A stretch of 64,000 bases of DNA from Actinomyces denticolens (GTDB lineage: Bacteria; Actinomycetota; Actinomycetes; Actinomycetales; Actinomycetaceae), in NCBI RefSeq assembly GCF_002072185.1, contig NZ_MVIW01000007.1:18087-82086 (forward strand), given 5' to 3'. The stretch's first letter is position 1; every line of letters starts with the position of its first letter. Position numbers and translations under genes: made by a program. Shown here piece after piece: positions 46,186 through 54,618 of the stretch. Below the pieces are notes generated by a model. That model was not told the origin of the DNA. It saw only the letters and a program-made list of their open reading frames with translations, and did no database searches.

Positions 46186-48092
46186 GGCGCCGAGTCTACG
46201 GCGCCCGTGCGACCGCCCTGCGGCGCCGGGACGACCCGGGCCGGCGGGGCCTCGTTGACGGCCTCCCGGTAGACCAGGGTGATCTCCTCGTAGTCGAGGC
46301 GGGTCAGGGCGTACTCGATCAGCCCGGCGGAGTAGAGGCCGAGCTCGCCGGCGTCGAGCAGGGCCTGGCGCTGGGCCCGGACCATGTCGAGGGAGAGCGC
46401 CCGCGCGTGCGCCTGCTCCTCGCGCCGCGCGGCCCAGTCCGCCTCCTCGCCGCCCCCGGGCGCCTCCTCCCGGATCGCGTGGGCCACGAGGGCGGAGGCC
46501 CCCTGGGAGGCCAGGGCGATGCGCCTGCGGCCGTCGTCAGTGAGCAGGTGGTCATCGCCGTTCTCCGGGATGACGCCCTTGGCCGCGGAGATGAGGAGCC
46601 CCATGAGCTCGCGGCGCTCCGCCTCATCGGCGGGGCCCTCCATCGCCGGCCTGACGGCCCTGACCACCCATGGCAGGGTCAGTCCCTGGACGACGAGGGA
46701 GCCGGCGGCGACGAGGATCGCGATGAGCAGGAGGAAGGGGCGGTTGGGGGCGTCGGCGGGGAGGGTCTGGGCGGCGGCGAGCGTGACGGCGCCGCGCATC
46801 CCCGCCCACACGATGATCGTCCCCTCCCGGGCGCCGAGGGGCGCCTGCCGGTAGTAGGCCATGTCGGCGTCGACCCGCCGGATCCTGTCGATGGCCCGCG
46901 CGGCGCGGACCTGCGCATGCGCGTGCCCCGCCCCCCTGCGCCCCTTGGCGAGGCCCTTGAGCCTGCGCCGCACGCCGCGGCGGCTGCTGTCCCAGGGGAC
47001 GAGCATGTCCTCGGGGATCTCCCCGCGGGCGATCGCCTGGCAGCGCTCCTCGAACTCCTGGAGGGGCTCGCTCATCCCATCCCATCTCTCGGCCCGGCGC
47101 GCTCCCCGGCGGCGCAGCCACAGGAGCATCGGGGCGACGATGGCGGCTCGCACGGCGACGGTCAGGCCCCCGGCCAGGACGGCGAGCCAGACGGCGATGG
47201 TGATCGAGGGGCCCTCGGCGCGCACGTCCTCCACGACCCCGAACAGCTGCAGGCCCATGACCAGGAAGATGGAGCCCTCGAGGACGAGTTCGACGGTGTG
47301 CCAGGTCTCGTTGCCGGCGATGCGGTGGTCCGGGGGCAGGAGCCGGGGCGAGCGGTGCCCGGTCACCAGGCCGGCGACGACGGCCGCCACCAGGCCGCTG
47401 CCGCCCATGTGCTCGGCGGGGATGGCGGCGAGGAACGGCACGGTGAAGGAGATGACCGTGTCGACGCCGGCGTCGGTGACGCGGGCGCGCAGGTGCAGGG
47501 TGAGCTCCCCGACGATCCAGCCAACGACCACGGCGACGACGACGGCGAGCGCGAAACTGCCCAGGACGCCCCCCGCGCTGGTCCGCCCGGCCACGGCGGC
47601 CGAGATCGCCGAGGACAGGACCACCAGGGCGGTGGCGTCGTTGAGGAGCCCCTCGCCCTCCAGCACGGTGATGACGCGCTGGGTGACCCCGAGGCGCCGG
47701 GCGATGGAGATGGCCACGGCGTCGGTGGGGCTGAGCACCGCACCCATGGCGATGGCCCAGGCCACGGGCAGGCTGGGCAGGACGAGGGTGAGCACTCCCC
47801 CGATCACCGCCGAGGAGACGGCGACCAGGAGGACGGCGAGGATCGCGACGGGGGCGAGCTCCCTGCGGAAGTTGATCGTGGGGATGGCCACCGCCGTCGC
47901 GTACAGGAGCGGCGGGAGGACGCCCTCGAGGATGACCTCCGGCTCGATCTCGATCGCGGGCACCACCGGCAGGAAGCCGACGGCGATGCCCATGGTCAGG
48001 AGCAGCAGCGCCGGCGCCACCCGGAGGCGGTCGCTGATCTGACTGGCGCCGGCGATCGCCAGGAGTCCCGCGACGATGATCAGGAGGGTCAT
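46182..48092 (-). CDS. NhaP-type (CPA1) Na+/H+ antiporter
   Basis: 636 residues. The first 350 or so form 10-12 membrane segments with the CPA1 signature ILSPTDAVAISIARRLG-like stretch (GAVLSPTDAVAISIARRLG), EGLLNDATALVVLSSA, and FLAAIPAEHMGGSG. A cytosolic stretch with KGRRGAGHAHAQVRAARAIDRIRRVDADM precedes WAGMRGAVTLAAAQTLP, and a hydrophilic helical tail of about 130 residues ends the protein. CPA1 antiporters exchange cytosolic sodium (or potassium) for protons. It lies directly upstream of hisC on the same strand. Confidence 0.92.
   Translation of the reverse strand: MTLLIIVAGLLAIAGASQISDRLRVAPALLLLTMGIAVGFLPVVPAIEIEPEVILEGVLPPLLYATAVAIPTINFRRELAPVAILAVLLVAVSSAVIGGVLTLVLPSLPVAWAIAMGAVLSPTDAVAISIARRLGVTQRVITVLEGEGLLNDATALVVLSSAISAAVAGRTSAGGVLGSFALAVVVAVVVGWIVGELTLHLRARVTDAGVDTVISFTVPFLAAIPAEHMGGSGLVAAVVAGLVTGHRSPRLLPPDHRIAGNETWHTVELVLEGSIFLVMGLQLFGVVEDVRAEGPSITIAVWLAVLAGGLTVAVRAAIVAPMLLWLRRRGARRAERWDGMSEPLQEFEERCQAIARGEIPEDMLVPWDSSRRGVRRRLKGLAKGRRGAGHAHAQVRAARAIDRIRRVDADMAYYRQAPLGAREGTIIVWAGMRGAVTLAAAQTLPADAPNRPFLLLIAILVAAGSLVVQGLTLPWVVRAVRPAMEGPADEAERRELMGLLISAAKGVIPENGDDHLLTDDGRRRIALASQGASALVAHAIREEAPGGGEEADWAARREEQAHARALSLDMVRAQRQALLDAGELGLYSAGLIEYALTRLDYEEITLVYREAVNEAPPARVVPAPQGGRTGAVDSAP
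46193..46198 (-). promoter_or_regulatory. Leaderless -10 box of hisC inside the antiporter gene
   Basis: TAGACT 7 nt before the hisC GTG, within the last codons of the upstream gene. Confidence 0.5.
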
Positions 48093-48117
48093 GGGGCGAT
48101 TTTGCCACCCACGGCCC

Positions 48118-49305
48118 TCAGATCCGGTCGCCGGCCAGACGGGCGCCCGCGGTGAGGGACTCGAGCTTCGCCCAGGCGATGGAGGGGTGGATGCGCCCGC
48201 CCAGGCCGCAGTCGGTGGAGGCGACGACCCTCTCGGGGCCCACGAGGCCCGCGAAGCGCCCGATGCGCTCGGCCACGAGCTCGGGGTGCTCCACGACGTT
48301 GGTGGCGTGGGAGACGACGCCCGGGATGAGGTACTTCTCGGCGGGGAGCTCGACCTCCTCCCAGATCCTCCACTCGTGCTCGTGGCGGGCGTTGGCGGCC
48401 TCGAAGCTCAGCCCGTTGGCGTTGACGCTCAGGGCGAGGTCCACGATGTGCTTGAACTCCAGGTCGGTCGAGTGCGGGCCGTGCCAGGAGCCCCAGCACA
48501 CGTGATAGCGCACGAGGGCGGGGTCGATGCCCTCAAGGGCGTGGTTGAGGGCGTCGATGCGCACGGCGGAGAAGGCCCGGTAGTCCTCGAGGCTGGGCTC
48601 GGTGACGAACTGGTCCCAGGACTCCGCCAGGTCCGGGGCGTCGATCTGGACGGTGAGCCCGGCGTCGGTGATCGCCTTGTACTCCTCGCGCAGCGCCTCC
48701 GCCCAGGCCCACACCGCGGCCTCATCATCCTCGTAGTAGGTGTTGCCGACGCGCGCCGCCGACGCCGGGGACAGGGCCGCGACGAAGCCCTCGGAGAGCG
48801 TCTTGCCCGCCGCCTCCAGGCCGCGCTTGGTCAGGGCGATGTCGCGGGCGACGAGGTCGGCGCCCGTGTAGGACAGGGGACCGGTGACCGTGGGGAAGAC
48901 CCAGGGCCGGCGATTGGCGATGTGGATCCCGCTGGTCGGGTCGGCGTAGGCGTCGGCGAAGGCCGCCCAGTCGCGGCGGTCTGTCATCGCGTCGAGCTCG
49001 AGCTTGCCCGAGGGCCTGCGCGCCGGGGGCTCGGGGAGGACCTCGAGCCCGGAGAAGCGCAGGAAGGAGTAGCCCCACCAGGCCCCGTAGTCGACCGACT
49101 GGGTCATGAGGTGCCCGTACTCGCCGTCGTTGACGATGTCGATGCCGATGGAGGCCTGCCTGGCGATGACGGAGTCGACGGCCTCGGTTATGACGGCCTC
49201 GAAATCGGCGTCGGGCAGAGCGCCGTCCTGGTGGTCCTTGTTGGCGGCGATGAGGGCGTCGGTGCGGGGAAGGGAGCCGACGTGGGTGGTGCGGATGCGT
49301 GTCAT
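48118..49305 (-). CDS. MetE C-terminal-like (cobalamin-independent methionine synthase II) family protein
   Basis: 395 residues, a single barrel like the C-terminal half of MetE and the related epoxyalkane:CoM transferases. TTHVGSLPRTDALIAAN opens the barrel. The zinc-binding residues are in VRYHVCWGSWHG (His, Cys) and ASTDCGLGGR (Cys). It lacks the MetE N-terminal folate domain, so it may transfer methyl or alkyl groups from another donor to a thiol. ATG behind GAGGA. Its long leader includes a 30-codon ORF. Confidence 0.85.
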   Translation of the reverse strand: MTRIRTTHVGSLPRTDALIAANKDHQDGALPDADFEAVITEAVDSVIARQASIGIDIVNDGEYGHLMTQSVDYGAWWGYSFLRFSGLEVLPEPPARRPSGKLELDAMTDRRDWAAFADAYADPTSGIHIANRRPWVFPTVTGPLSYTGADLVARDIALTKRGLEAAGKTLSEGFVAALSPASAARVGNTYYEDDEAAVWAWAEALREEYKAITDAGLTVQIDAPDLAESWDQFVTEPSLEDYRAFSAVRIDALNHALEGIDPALVRYHVCWGSWHGPHSTDLEFKHIVDLALSVNANGLSFEAANARHEHEWRIWEEVELPAEKYLIPGVVSHATNVVEHPELVAERIGRFAGLVGPERVVASTDCGLGGRIHPSIAWAKLESLTAGARLAGDRI

Positions 49306-49625
49306 GGTGCGGTCCTCAATGATCCTGGCGGCAGCGCCGCCATCCTGGGTGGGGTGGTTGGGACCGGAACCGCGCCGGGCGCGGCTTGGGGCTGAGACGT
49401 CCGGGCGCCTCAGCGGCGCATGAGCTCCCCTGCGGGGCGCCGTGGCGCGCGCAGGGGGCACTCCGTCCTGATGGGGGCCTGCGCCCCATCCCGTGGTGTC
49501 ATCACTGGCCTTCCTCCACCGCGAGTGGTGGTGAGCCGAGGATAGTGCACAGCTCGGCCGTCGTGCCCTTCCCGTCCCAGGAAGTGGGCTGCGGCCGAGC
49601 CGGGTCGGCGAGGACGGGGCGGCGA
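49306..49625. other. Long 5' leader of the MetE-like gene
   Basis: 320 bp between the MetE-like and MarR genes. On the minus strand a TATCCT -10 candidate (49544-49539) would give a leader of about 225 nt containing a 30-codon ORF and GC-rich hairpins, including GATGGGGGC pairing with GCCCCATC at 49470-49489. I do not recognise a known riboswitch. Confidence 0.5.
49410..49502 (-). CDS. Possible 30-residue leader peptide upstream of the MetE-like gene
   Basis: Begins MTPRDGAQAPIRTECPLRAP and ends GELMRR, with a strong GGAGGAAGG six bases before the ATG. It ends 104 bp upstream of the methyltransferase start. It contains one Cys and, near the end, one Met. It could be a regulatory uORF; conservation in relatives is needed to support it. 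Confidence 0.45.
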   Translation of the reverse strand: MTPRDGAQAPIRTECPLRAPRRPAGELMRR

Positions 49626-50438
49626 TCACGCCATCGGGTCCCCGCGCCGCCGCCCGTGGCCGACGCCGTGGTGGTGACCCGCTCCACGGGGCCCGCCATG
49701 GGGGCCATGCCCGCCATGACAGTGCCCGTCATGCCCGCCGTGCCCGCCATGCCCGCCGCAGCCACGGGGGCCGGTGAGTCCGAGGCCGTGCTCGCGCATG
49801 CGCATGACGTGGGCGAAGCGCTCCTCCCCCAGGCGCTCGCGCATGGATTCCATCTCCTCATCGCTCGCCCCGTGCTCGCCCAGGCGCTGGGAGAGGGGTG
49901 CGATGACCTTGTCGAGAAGCTCGACGAGCCGGGCCGCCTCCTCCTCATCGAGCACGGCGAAGGGGCAGTCGGCGGGGGCCGCGGGGCCGGCCGCGCGGCC
50001 GGCCCCTGTGAGGTGGACGAGCATGACGCGCCGGTCCTCCTGACTGGGGGCCCTCTCGATGAGACCCGCCCCCTGGAGCCTGCCGAGCACCTCGTTGAGG
50101 GACTGCTGGCGGATGCCCAGGAGGAAGGCGAGGTCCTTCGTGGCGATGGGGCTCTGCATCCTCAGGGCGGCCAGAACCCGGCCCTGGCCGCGGCTCGGGT
50201 CGCCGGCCGGGCCGTGCTCGGCCCGCCGGGCGGCGCGGTCGCACCCCATGAGCCGGACCAGGGCGCGGAACCGGCGGTGCAGCGCGGCATGAGCACCGCC
50301 GTCGTCGACGCCACCGTCGATGCCACTGCCGTCCTCAGCGCCGGCGAGATCTCGGGGCTCCGCCGCGTCGGCGCCCTCCAGCGCCCTCATGGGCTCCTCG
50401 AAGGGCTCGTTCTCAGGGCTGTTCTTCGTGGAAGTCAT
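49626..50438 (-). CDS. MarR-family regulator with histidine-rich tail
   Basis: 270 residues. A winged helix is clear: GQGRVLAALRMQSPIATKDLAFLLGIRQQSLNEVLGRLQGAGLIERAPSQEDRRVMLVHLT. The first 50 residues are acidic. The last 45 are dominated by His and Gly (GCGGHGGHGGHDGHCHGGHG, then GAGHHHGVGHG), with two Cys, a composition typical of metal-binding tails. The predicted promoter upstream contains three copies of ACAGGNNCCTG, so autoregulation is likely. The ligand may be a metal ion, which is inference from the tail. The frame has a single plausible start. Confidence 0.88.
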   Translation of the reverse strand: MTSTKNSPENEPFEEPMRALEGADAAEPRDLAGAEDGSGIDGGVDDGGAHAALHRRFRALVRLMGCDRAARRAEHGPAGDPSRGQGRVLAALRMQSPIATKDLAFLLGIRQQSLNEVLGRLQGAGLIERAPSQEDRRVMLVHLTGAGRAAGPAAPADCPFAVLDEEEAARLVELLDKVIAPLSQRLGEHGASDEEMESMRERLGEERFAHVMRMREHGLGLTGPRGCGGHGGHGGHDGHCHGGHGPHGGPRGAGHHHGVGHGRRRGDPMA

Positions 50439-50493
50439 GATGACCTCCTTCTTTCCCAGTGCGAGTCGTGGGCCCGGACCGCCTCAGCTTCCA

Positions 50494-50561
50494 ACAGGCA
50501 CCTGTCGATCTCGATGGCAAAAATCTACAGGCACCTTCACAACTTTTCAACAGGCCCCTGC
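50494..50561. promoter_or_regulatory. MarR promoter with three operator-like sites
   Basis: Minus-strand promoter TTGAAA (50550-50545), 17 nt, TAGATT (50527-50522). Palindromic or near-palindromic sites: ACAGGCACCTGT (50494-50505), ACAGGCACCTTC (50527-50538) and ACAGGCCCCTGC (50550-50561). They cover the region downstream of the start, the -10 edge and the -35 edge. Confidence 0.7.
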
Positions 50562-50602
50562 ACGATCCGGTCCGCGCATTCATCCGTGTCGGAGCCCCGG
50601 GC

Positions 50603-50608
50603 TACCGT
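50603..50608 (+). promoter_or_regulatory. Leaderless -10 box of the RecQ-like gene
   Basis: TACCGT six nt before the ATG at 50615; no ribosome site. Confidence 0.5.
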
Positions 50609-50614
50609 GGACCC

Positions 50615-52936
50615 ATGAGCGCCGCAGCATCGTCCACGCCGTCCTCGGCACCGTCGGCCGCCCTGCGCGAGCGCGCGGAGGACGTGCTGCGCGCGCTCGT
50701 CGGCAGCCCGGCCGCGCGGCTGCGCCCCGATCAGTGGCGGGCGATCGAGGCGCTGGTGGTGGGCCGCCGCCGGGCTCTCGTGGTGGAGAGGACGGGATGG
50801 GGCAAGTCCGCCGTCTACTTCGTGGCCACCATGCTGCTGCGCGAGGGCTGGGGCGGCTGGCACGAGGGAGCCCCCCTCCCGCCCCAAGGGCGGGAGGGGG
50901 CGAGCGGCACCGGGCCCACGATCATCATCTCCCCGCTGTTGGCGCTCATGCGTGACCAGGTCGCCGCTGCCGGGCGCGCCGGCATTCGCGCCGTCACCAT
51001 GAACTCGGCCAACAGCGCCCAATGGGGTCAGGTCGAGGATGAGATCCGCGCCGGGCGCGCCGATGTCCTCCTCGTCTCGCCCGAGCGCCTCAACAATCCC
51101 GTCTTCCGGGATGAGGTCCTTCCGCATCTGGCGGCCGGCGCGGGCCTCATCGTCATCGATGAGGCGCACTGCATCTCGGACTGGGGGCATGATTTCCGGC
51201 CGGACTACCGGCGCATCCGCACCCTGCTCGCCGGCCTGCCGCCCCGCACCCCCGTCCTGGCGACGACGGCCACGGCCAACGAGCGCGTGACCACGGATGT
51301 GGCCGAGCAGCTGGCTGGACACGAGATGGGTGGCCGGGCCCCCGAGGTGCTCGTACTGCGCGGGAGCCTCCAACGGGACTCCCTGCACTTGGGCGTGGCG
51401 CGCCTGGGAGACTCAGCCACGCGCTTGGCCTGGCTCACCGACTACCTCCAGCGCGCCCGGGGCTCCGGGATCATCTACTGCCTCACCGTCTCCGCCGCGG
51501 GCGAGACCGCCCAGGCCCTGCGCGCCGCCGGCCTGGATGTGGCCACCTACACCGGCCAGACCGAGCCTGCGGAGCGCGAGCGCCTCGAGGCCGACCTCAA
51601 GGCCAACCGCGTGAAGGCGCTCGTGGCCACCAGCGCCCTGGGCATGGGATTCGACAAGCCCGATCTCGGATTCGTCGTCCACATGGGCGCGCCCGCCTCG
51701 CCCGTGGCCTACTACCAGCAGGTGGGGCGCGCGGGGCGCGGCGTCGAGAGGGCCGAGGTGGTCCTGCTGCCCGGCGCGGAGGATCGGGCGATCTGGGACT
51801 GGTTCGGCTCCCAGGGCTTCCCGCCGCCCGAGCGGGTCCACGAGGTGCTCGACGCCCTGGAGGCGGCCGATGCCCCCTTGGGGATCGGCGCGCTGGAGAC
51901 GGTGACGAGCCTGCGGCGCGCCCGTCTGGCATCGATGCTCAAGGTGCTCGACGTCGACGGCGCCGTGCGGAGAGTCAGGGGCGGCTGGCTGGCCACGGGC
52001 GAGCCCTGGGTGTACGACGCCGAGCGCTACGCCCGGGTGGAGGCGGCCAGGCGGTCCGAGCAGGAGGCAATGCTCGCCTATGAGCGCCTTCGCGCCCCGG
52101 AGTGCCGAATGGCCTTCCTGCGCGCCGCGCTCGATGACCCGGAGATGCCCGAGGGCTGGCGCTGCGGCGCCTGCGACCTGTGCGGGGGCCTCGCCCTCCC
52201 GCAGGGGCCGGATGCGGAGCAGGTGGGGGCGGCCCGGGGATCGCTGGCGCGCATCGGGGTTGAGATCACCGCCCGGCGCCAGTGGCCCGTGGGCATGGAG
52301 AGGCTGGGGCTGGGCGCTCTGCGGGGCAGGATCCCGCCCGAGCGGCGAGCGGGCACGGGCATCGCCGTCGGGAGGCTCGATGGCCTGGGCGTCTCGGCGG
52401 CGCTTCGCGACCTCTTCTCCTCCGATGAGGACGGGCTCGTCCCTCCTGGGCTGCGGGCCCCCGTCCTGGAGGCGGTGGACCGCCTGGACGCCCTCGCCCG
52501 CGCCGAGAGCGGGGACGACGCCACCGCTGCGGGCGGCGCGGGCGGGGGCGCGCCCGAGGGGCGGACCGCCGCGGCGAGTGCCGAGGGGAGCATCGACGCG
52601 GTCGTCATCATCGACTCCCGCCGTCGCCCGCGGCTGATCCGCCACCTGGGTGGCGCGGTTGCGCACCGCCTGGGCGCCGAGCGCCTCGGCATCATCGCCA
52701 CGGGCGGGCAGCCGGGGCGCCATGACGTCAACTCCGCGACCCGCCTGGCAGCAGTGGCCCGGAGCCTGAGCCTCGACGGCTGGGGGCCCGCCGCCCTGGA
52801 GCGCCTGGACGGCGCCCGGATCGCCCTGGTTGATGACTCCACGGACTCCGGCTGGACCGTCACGGTCGCGGCCGATCTCCTGCGGGGCGCCGGAGCTGCG
52901 GCGGTCCATCCTCTCGTGCTCGCCCAGGAGTCCTAG
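50615..52936 (+). CDS. RecQ-family helicase fused to a phosphoribosyltransferase-like domain
   Basis: 773 residues. Helicase motifs: ERTGWGKSAVYF (motif I, about 58-69), ISPLLALMRDQVAA (Ia), VIDEAHCISDWGHDFRPDY (DEAH, 182-185), LATTATAN (III), and ALGMGFDKPDLGFVVHMGAP to YYQQVGRAGRG (V-VI). CGACDLCGG resembles the zinc site. After a Gly/Ala linker (about 635-655) a C-terminal domain has VVIIDSRRRPRLIRHLGGAVAHRLG and IALVDDSTDSGWTVTVAADLL, the latter close to a PRPP-binding loop of type I phosphoribosyltransferases. The helicase should unwind DNA 3' to 5'; the role of the extra domain is unknown. Confidence 0.9.
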   Translation: MSAAASSTPSSAPSAALRERAEDVLRALVGSPAARLRPDQWRAIEALVVGRRRALVVERTGWGKSAVYFVATMLLREGWGGWHEGAPLPPQGREGASGTGPTIIISPLLALMRDQVAAAGRAGIRAVTMNSANSAQWGQVEDEIRAGRADVLLVSPERLNNPVFRDEVLPHLAAGAGLIVIDEAHCISDWGHDFRPDYRRIRTLLAGLPPRTPVLATTATANERVTTDVAEQLAGHEMGGRAPEVLVLRGSLQRDSLHLGVARLGDSATRLAWLTDYLQRARGSGIIYCLTVSAAGETAQALRAAGLDVATYTGQTEPAERERLEADLKANRVKALVATSALGMGFDKPDLGFVVHMGAPASPVAYYQQVGRAGRGVERAEVVLLPGAEDRAIWDWFGSQGFPPPERVHEVLDALEAADAPLGIGALETVTSLRRARLASMLKVLDVDGAVRRVRGGWLATGEPWVYDAERYARVEAARRSEQEAMLAYERLRAPECRMAFLRAALDDPEMPEGWRCGACDLCGGLALPQGPDAEQVGAARGSLARIGVEITARRQWPVGMERLGLGALRGRIPPERRAGTGIAVGRLDGLGVSAALRDLFSSDEDGLVPPGLRAPVLEAVDRLDALARAESGDDATAAGGAGGGAPEGRTAAASAEGSIDAVVIIDSRRRPRLIRHLGGAVAHRLGAERLGIIATGGQPGRHDVNSATRLAAVARSLSLDGWGPAALERLDGARIALVDDSTDSGWTVTVAADLLRGAGAAAVHPLVLAQES

Positions 52937-52995
52937 CCACTCGGCGTGAGTCGAGGGGTGAGGCCCGGCCGGCGGCATGGGGCCCGCTTCCGGGA

Positions 52996-54618
52996 TCAGG
53001 GGGCAGAGGCGTGGTCCGATGCCCGCTTGAGCGAGCGCCCGACCGCTCCGAGGCCCTCGCCCTCGGGCGCCCCGGAGGAGTCCGCACCGCCGCCACCGGT
53101 ACCCCTCGCGCCGGTCGCCTCATCGTCCAGGAAGTACCACCAGAAGGGCGCCCCCCAGGCCTGGGGCCGCCCCAGGGCGGCGCCCGTCACCTGGGCGATG
53201 AGGGTGCTCCGGGCGGCGTCGGCATCCTCGCGGGAGCCAAACCACCAGGGCCCGTCGTCCAGATCCTCCCCGCCGTAGCCGAGCTCGGTGACTGCCACGC
53301 GCTTGTCCGGGAAGCGCGCCGCGAGCGCGCCCATGACCCGATCCGCCGCGGTTCCCAGCGGGTGGGACTGCGGGTAGACGGAGATGCCGACGACGTCGAT
53401 GAGCCCCATGAGCTCGCCGCCCGCGAGCGAGGCCGCCACATTGAACAGCGCCCCCTGCGCCTCGGCCTGCCCGAGCTGGTAATAGAGGGTCAGGACGGTG
53501 AGCGCGCCGGTGCGCTCCCTCACCGCCCTCGCCGCGCGCGTGGCGCGCCCCACCGGATCCTCCCCCAGCCAGTCGCCCCCGATCTCGTTGCCGACCTCCC
53601 AGGAGTCCAGCCCCGGCAGGGCGGTCAGCAGGGCGTCGAGCCTCCTGTCGAAGTCGGAGTCGCTCAGGGCGGCCAGGGCCTCGGAGTCGCAGATCTGCCC
53701 CATGACGTGGATCCCGGCGCGCTGGAGAGCATCGGCCGTCTCCCGCCAGGCGGCCAGGGCGGGGGCGCTCACGTCGTCGAGGACGAGTCGCACGGCCCCC
53801 TGCCCGGAGCCGGTGGAGGCGGCGACGGAGTCCCGCTGCTGAGGGCTGGGGACCTCGGTGAGCGTCGCGCCGATGAGCGCGCCTGGAGGTGCCGCGCCGA
53901 TGAGGGCGGTGTCGACGGCGATCTGGGCGGTGGCGGCGAGCTCGAGGAGGCGTGCCCCCTGCTCGTCCCCGATGCCCGAGTCGATCGCGGACTGAGTCGC
54001 CCCGTGGGCGGAGCGCGCGGCCCCGAGGGCGCCGGTCGCGGTGCCGGCGGGGCCGCCCGTCCCGACCCGGCCGGCCAGGGCGGTGAGGGCCGCCTCCTGC
54101 CGCTGGTGCAGCCCCCTGGCGGCCAGGGCGAGGACCTCGGCGCTGCCATCGCGGGGCAGGTCGGCGATCAGCGCGGAGTAGCCCTGGGACGTGGGCCAGG
54201 ACAGGCATAGGGCGCAATCCCTGCCCTCGGGCACGTCGACGAGGATCTCCCCGTCCTCCTCGTAGAGGGGCCCGGTCGCGATGACCTCGAGAGTCGTGGA
54301 GTCCAGGAGGGCGTCGTCGTATCCGTCCTCGCCCCTGCCCGCGGACTGGATGGCACGCGCCTGAGTCAGGGTCATCGGTGCGCCATCGGTGCCGCGCAGC
54401 ACCAGGGCGATGGTGGTGGTGGGGCTCGCGTCGTCCGGGCCGCGGCAGGTCATCAGCGCGCCCGCGGCCCCACCGGCGAGTGCCAGACCCCCTGCGGCGA
54501 GCAGCGCCCGACGGCGCATGATCCGCCCCGGCCCGGTGGCCTCCGGAGCGCCGGGCGGGCCCGGGAGGCGGCTCGCGCCGTCCCCCGGGCCCGCTGGGGC
54601 GCTGCCGGGATCCCTCAT
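52996..54618 (-). CDS. Clan-A-type glycoside hydrolase in the exopolysaccharide locus
   Basis: 540 residues. A short Pro/Gly-rich start, then a membrane or signal segment (RRRALLAAGGLALAGGAAGAL), a beta-rich N-terminal domain, and a TIM barrel from about residue 240. The catalytic pair expected for clan GH-A is visible: Glu345 in SWEVGNEIGGDW and Glu445 in AVTELGYGG, 100 residues apart. Similar to families 5, 39 and 53; I cannot name the family. Starts within the stop of the deacetylase-like gene (ATGA). In PNAG and Pss systems a hydrolase trims or releases the polymer, and this is the probable role. Confidence 0.75.
   Translation of the reverse strand: MRDPGSAPAGPGDGASRLPGPPGAPEATGPGRIMRRRALLAAGGLALAGGAAGALMTCRGPDDASPTTTIALVLRGTDGAPMTLTQARAIQSAGRGEDGYDDALLDSTTLEVIATGPLYEEDGEILVDVPEGRDCALCLSWPTSQGYSALIADLPRDGSAEVLALAARGLHQRQEAALTALAGRVGTGGPAGTATGALGAARSAHGATQSAIDSGIGDEQGARLLELAATAQIAVDTALIGAAPPGALIGATLTEVPSPQQRDSVAASTGSGQGAVRLVLDDVSAPALAAWRETADALQRAGIHVMGQICDSEALAALSDSDFDRRLDALLTALPGLDSWEVGNEIGGDWLGEDPVGRATRAARAVRERTGALTVLTLYYQLGQAEAQGALFNVAASLAGGELMGLIDVVGISVYPQSHPLGTAADRVMGALAARFPDKRVAVTELGYGGEDLDDGPWWFGSREDADAARSTLIAQVTGAALGRPQAWGAPFWWYFLDDEATGARGTGGGGADSSGAPEGEGLGAVGRSLKRASDHASAP

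Noticed and set aside
49306..49545. SAM or cobalamin riboswitch before the MetE-like gene
   Set aside because: I searched for the conserved core sequences of those classes by eye and found none.
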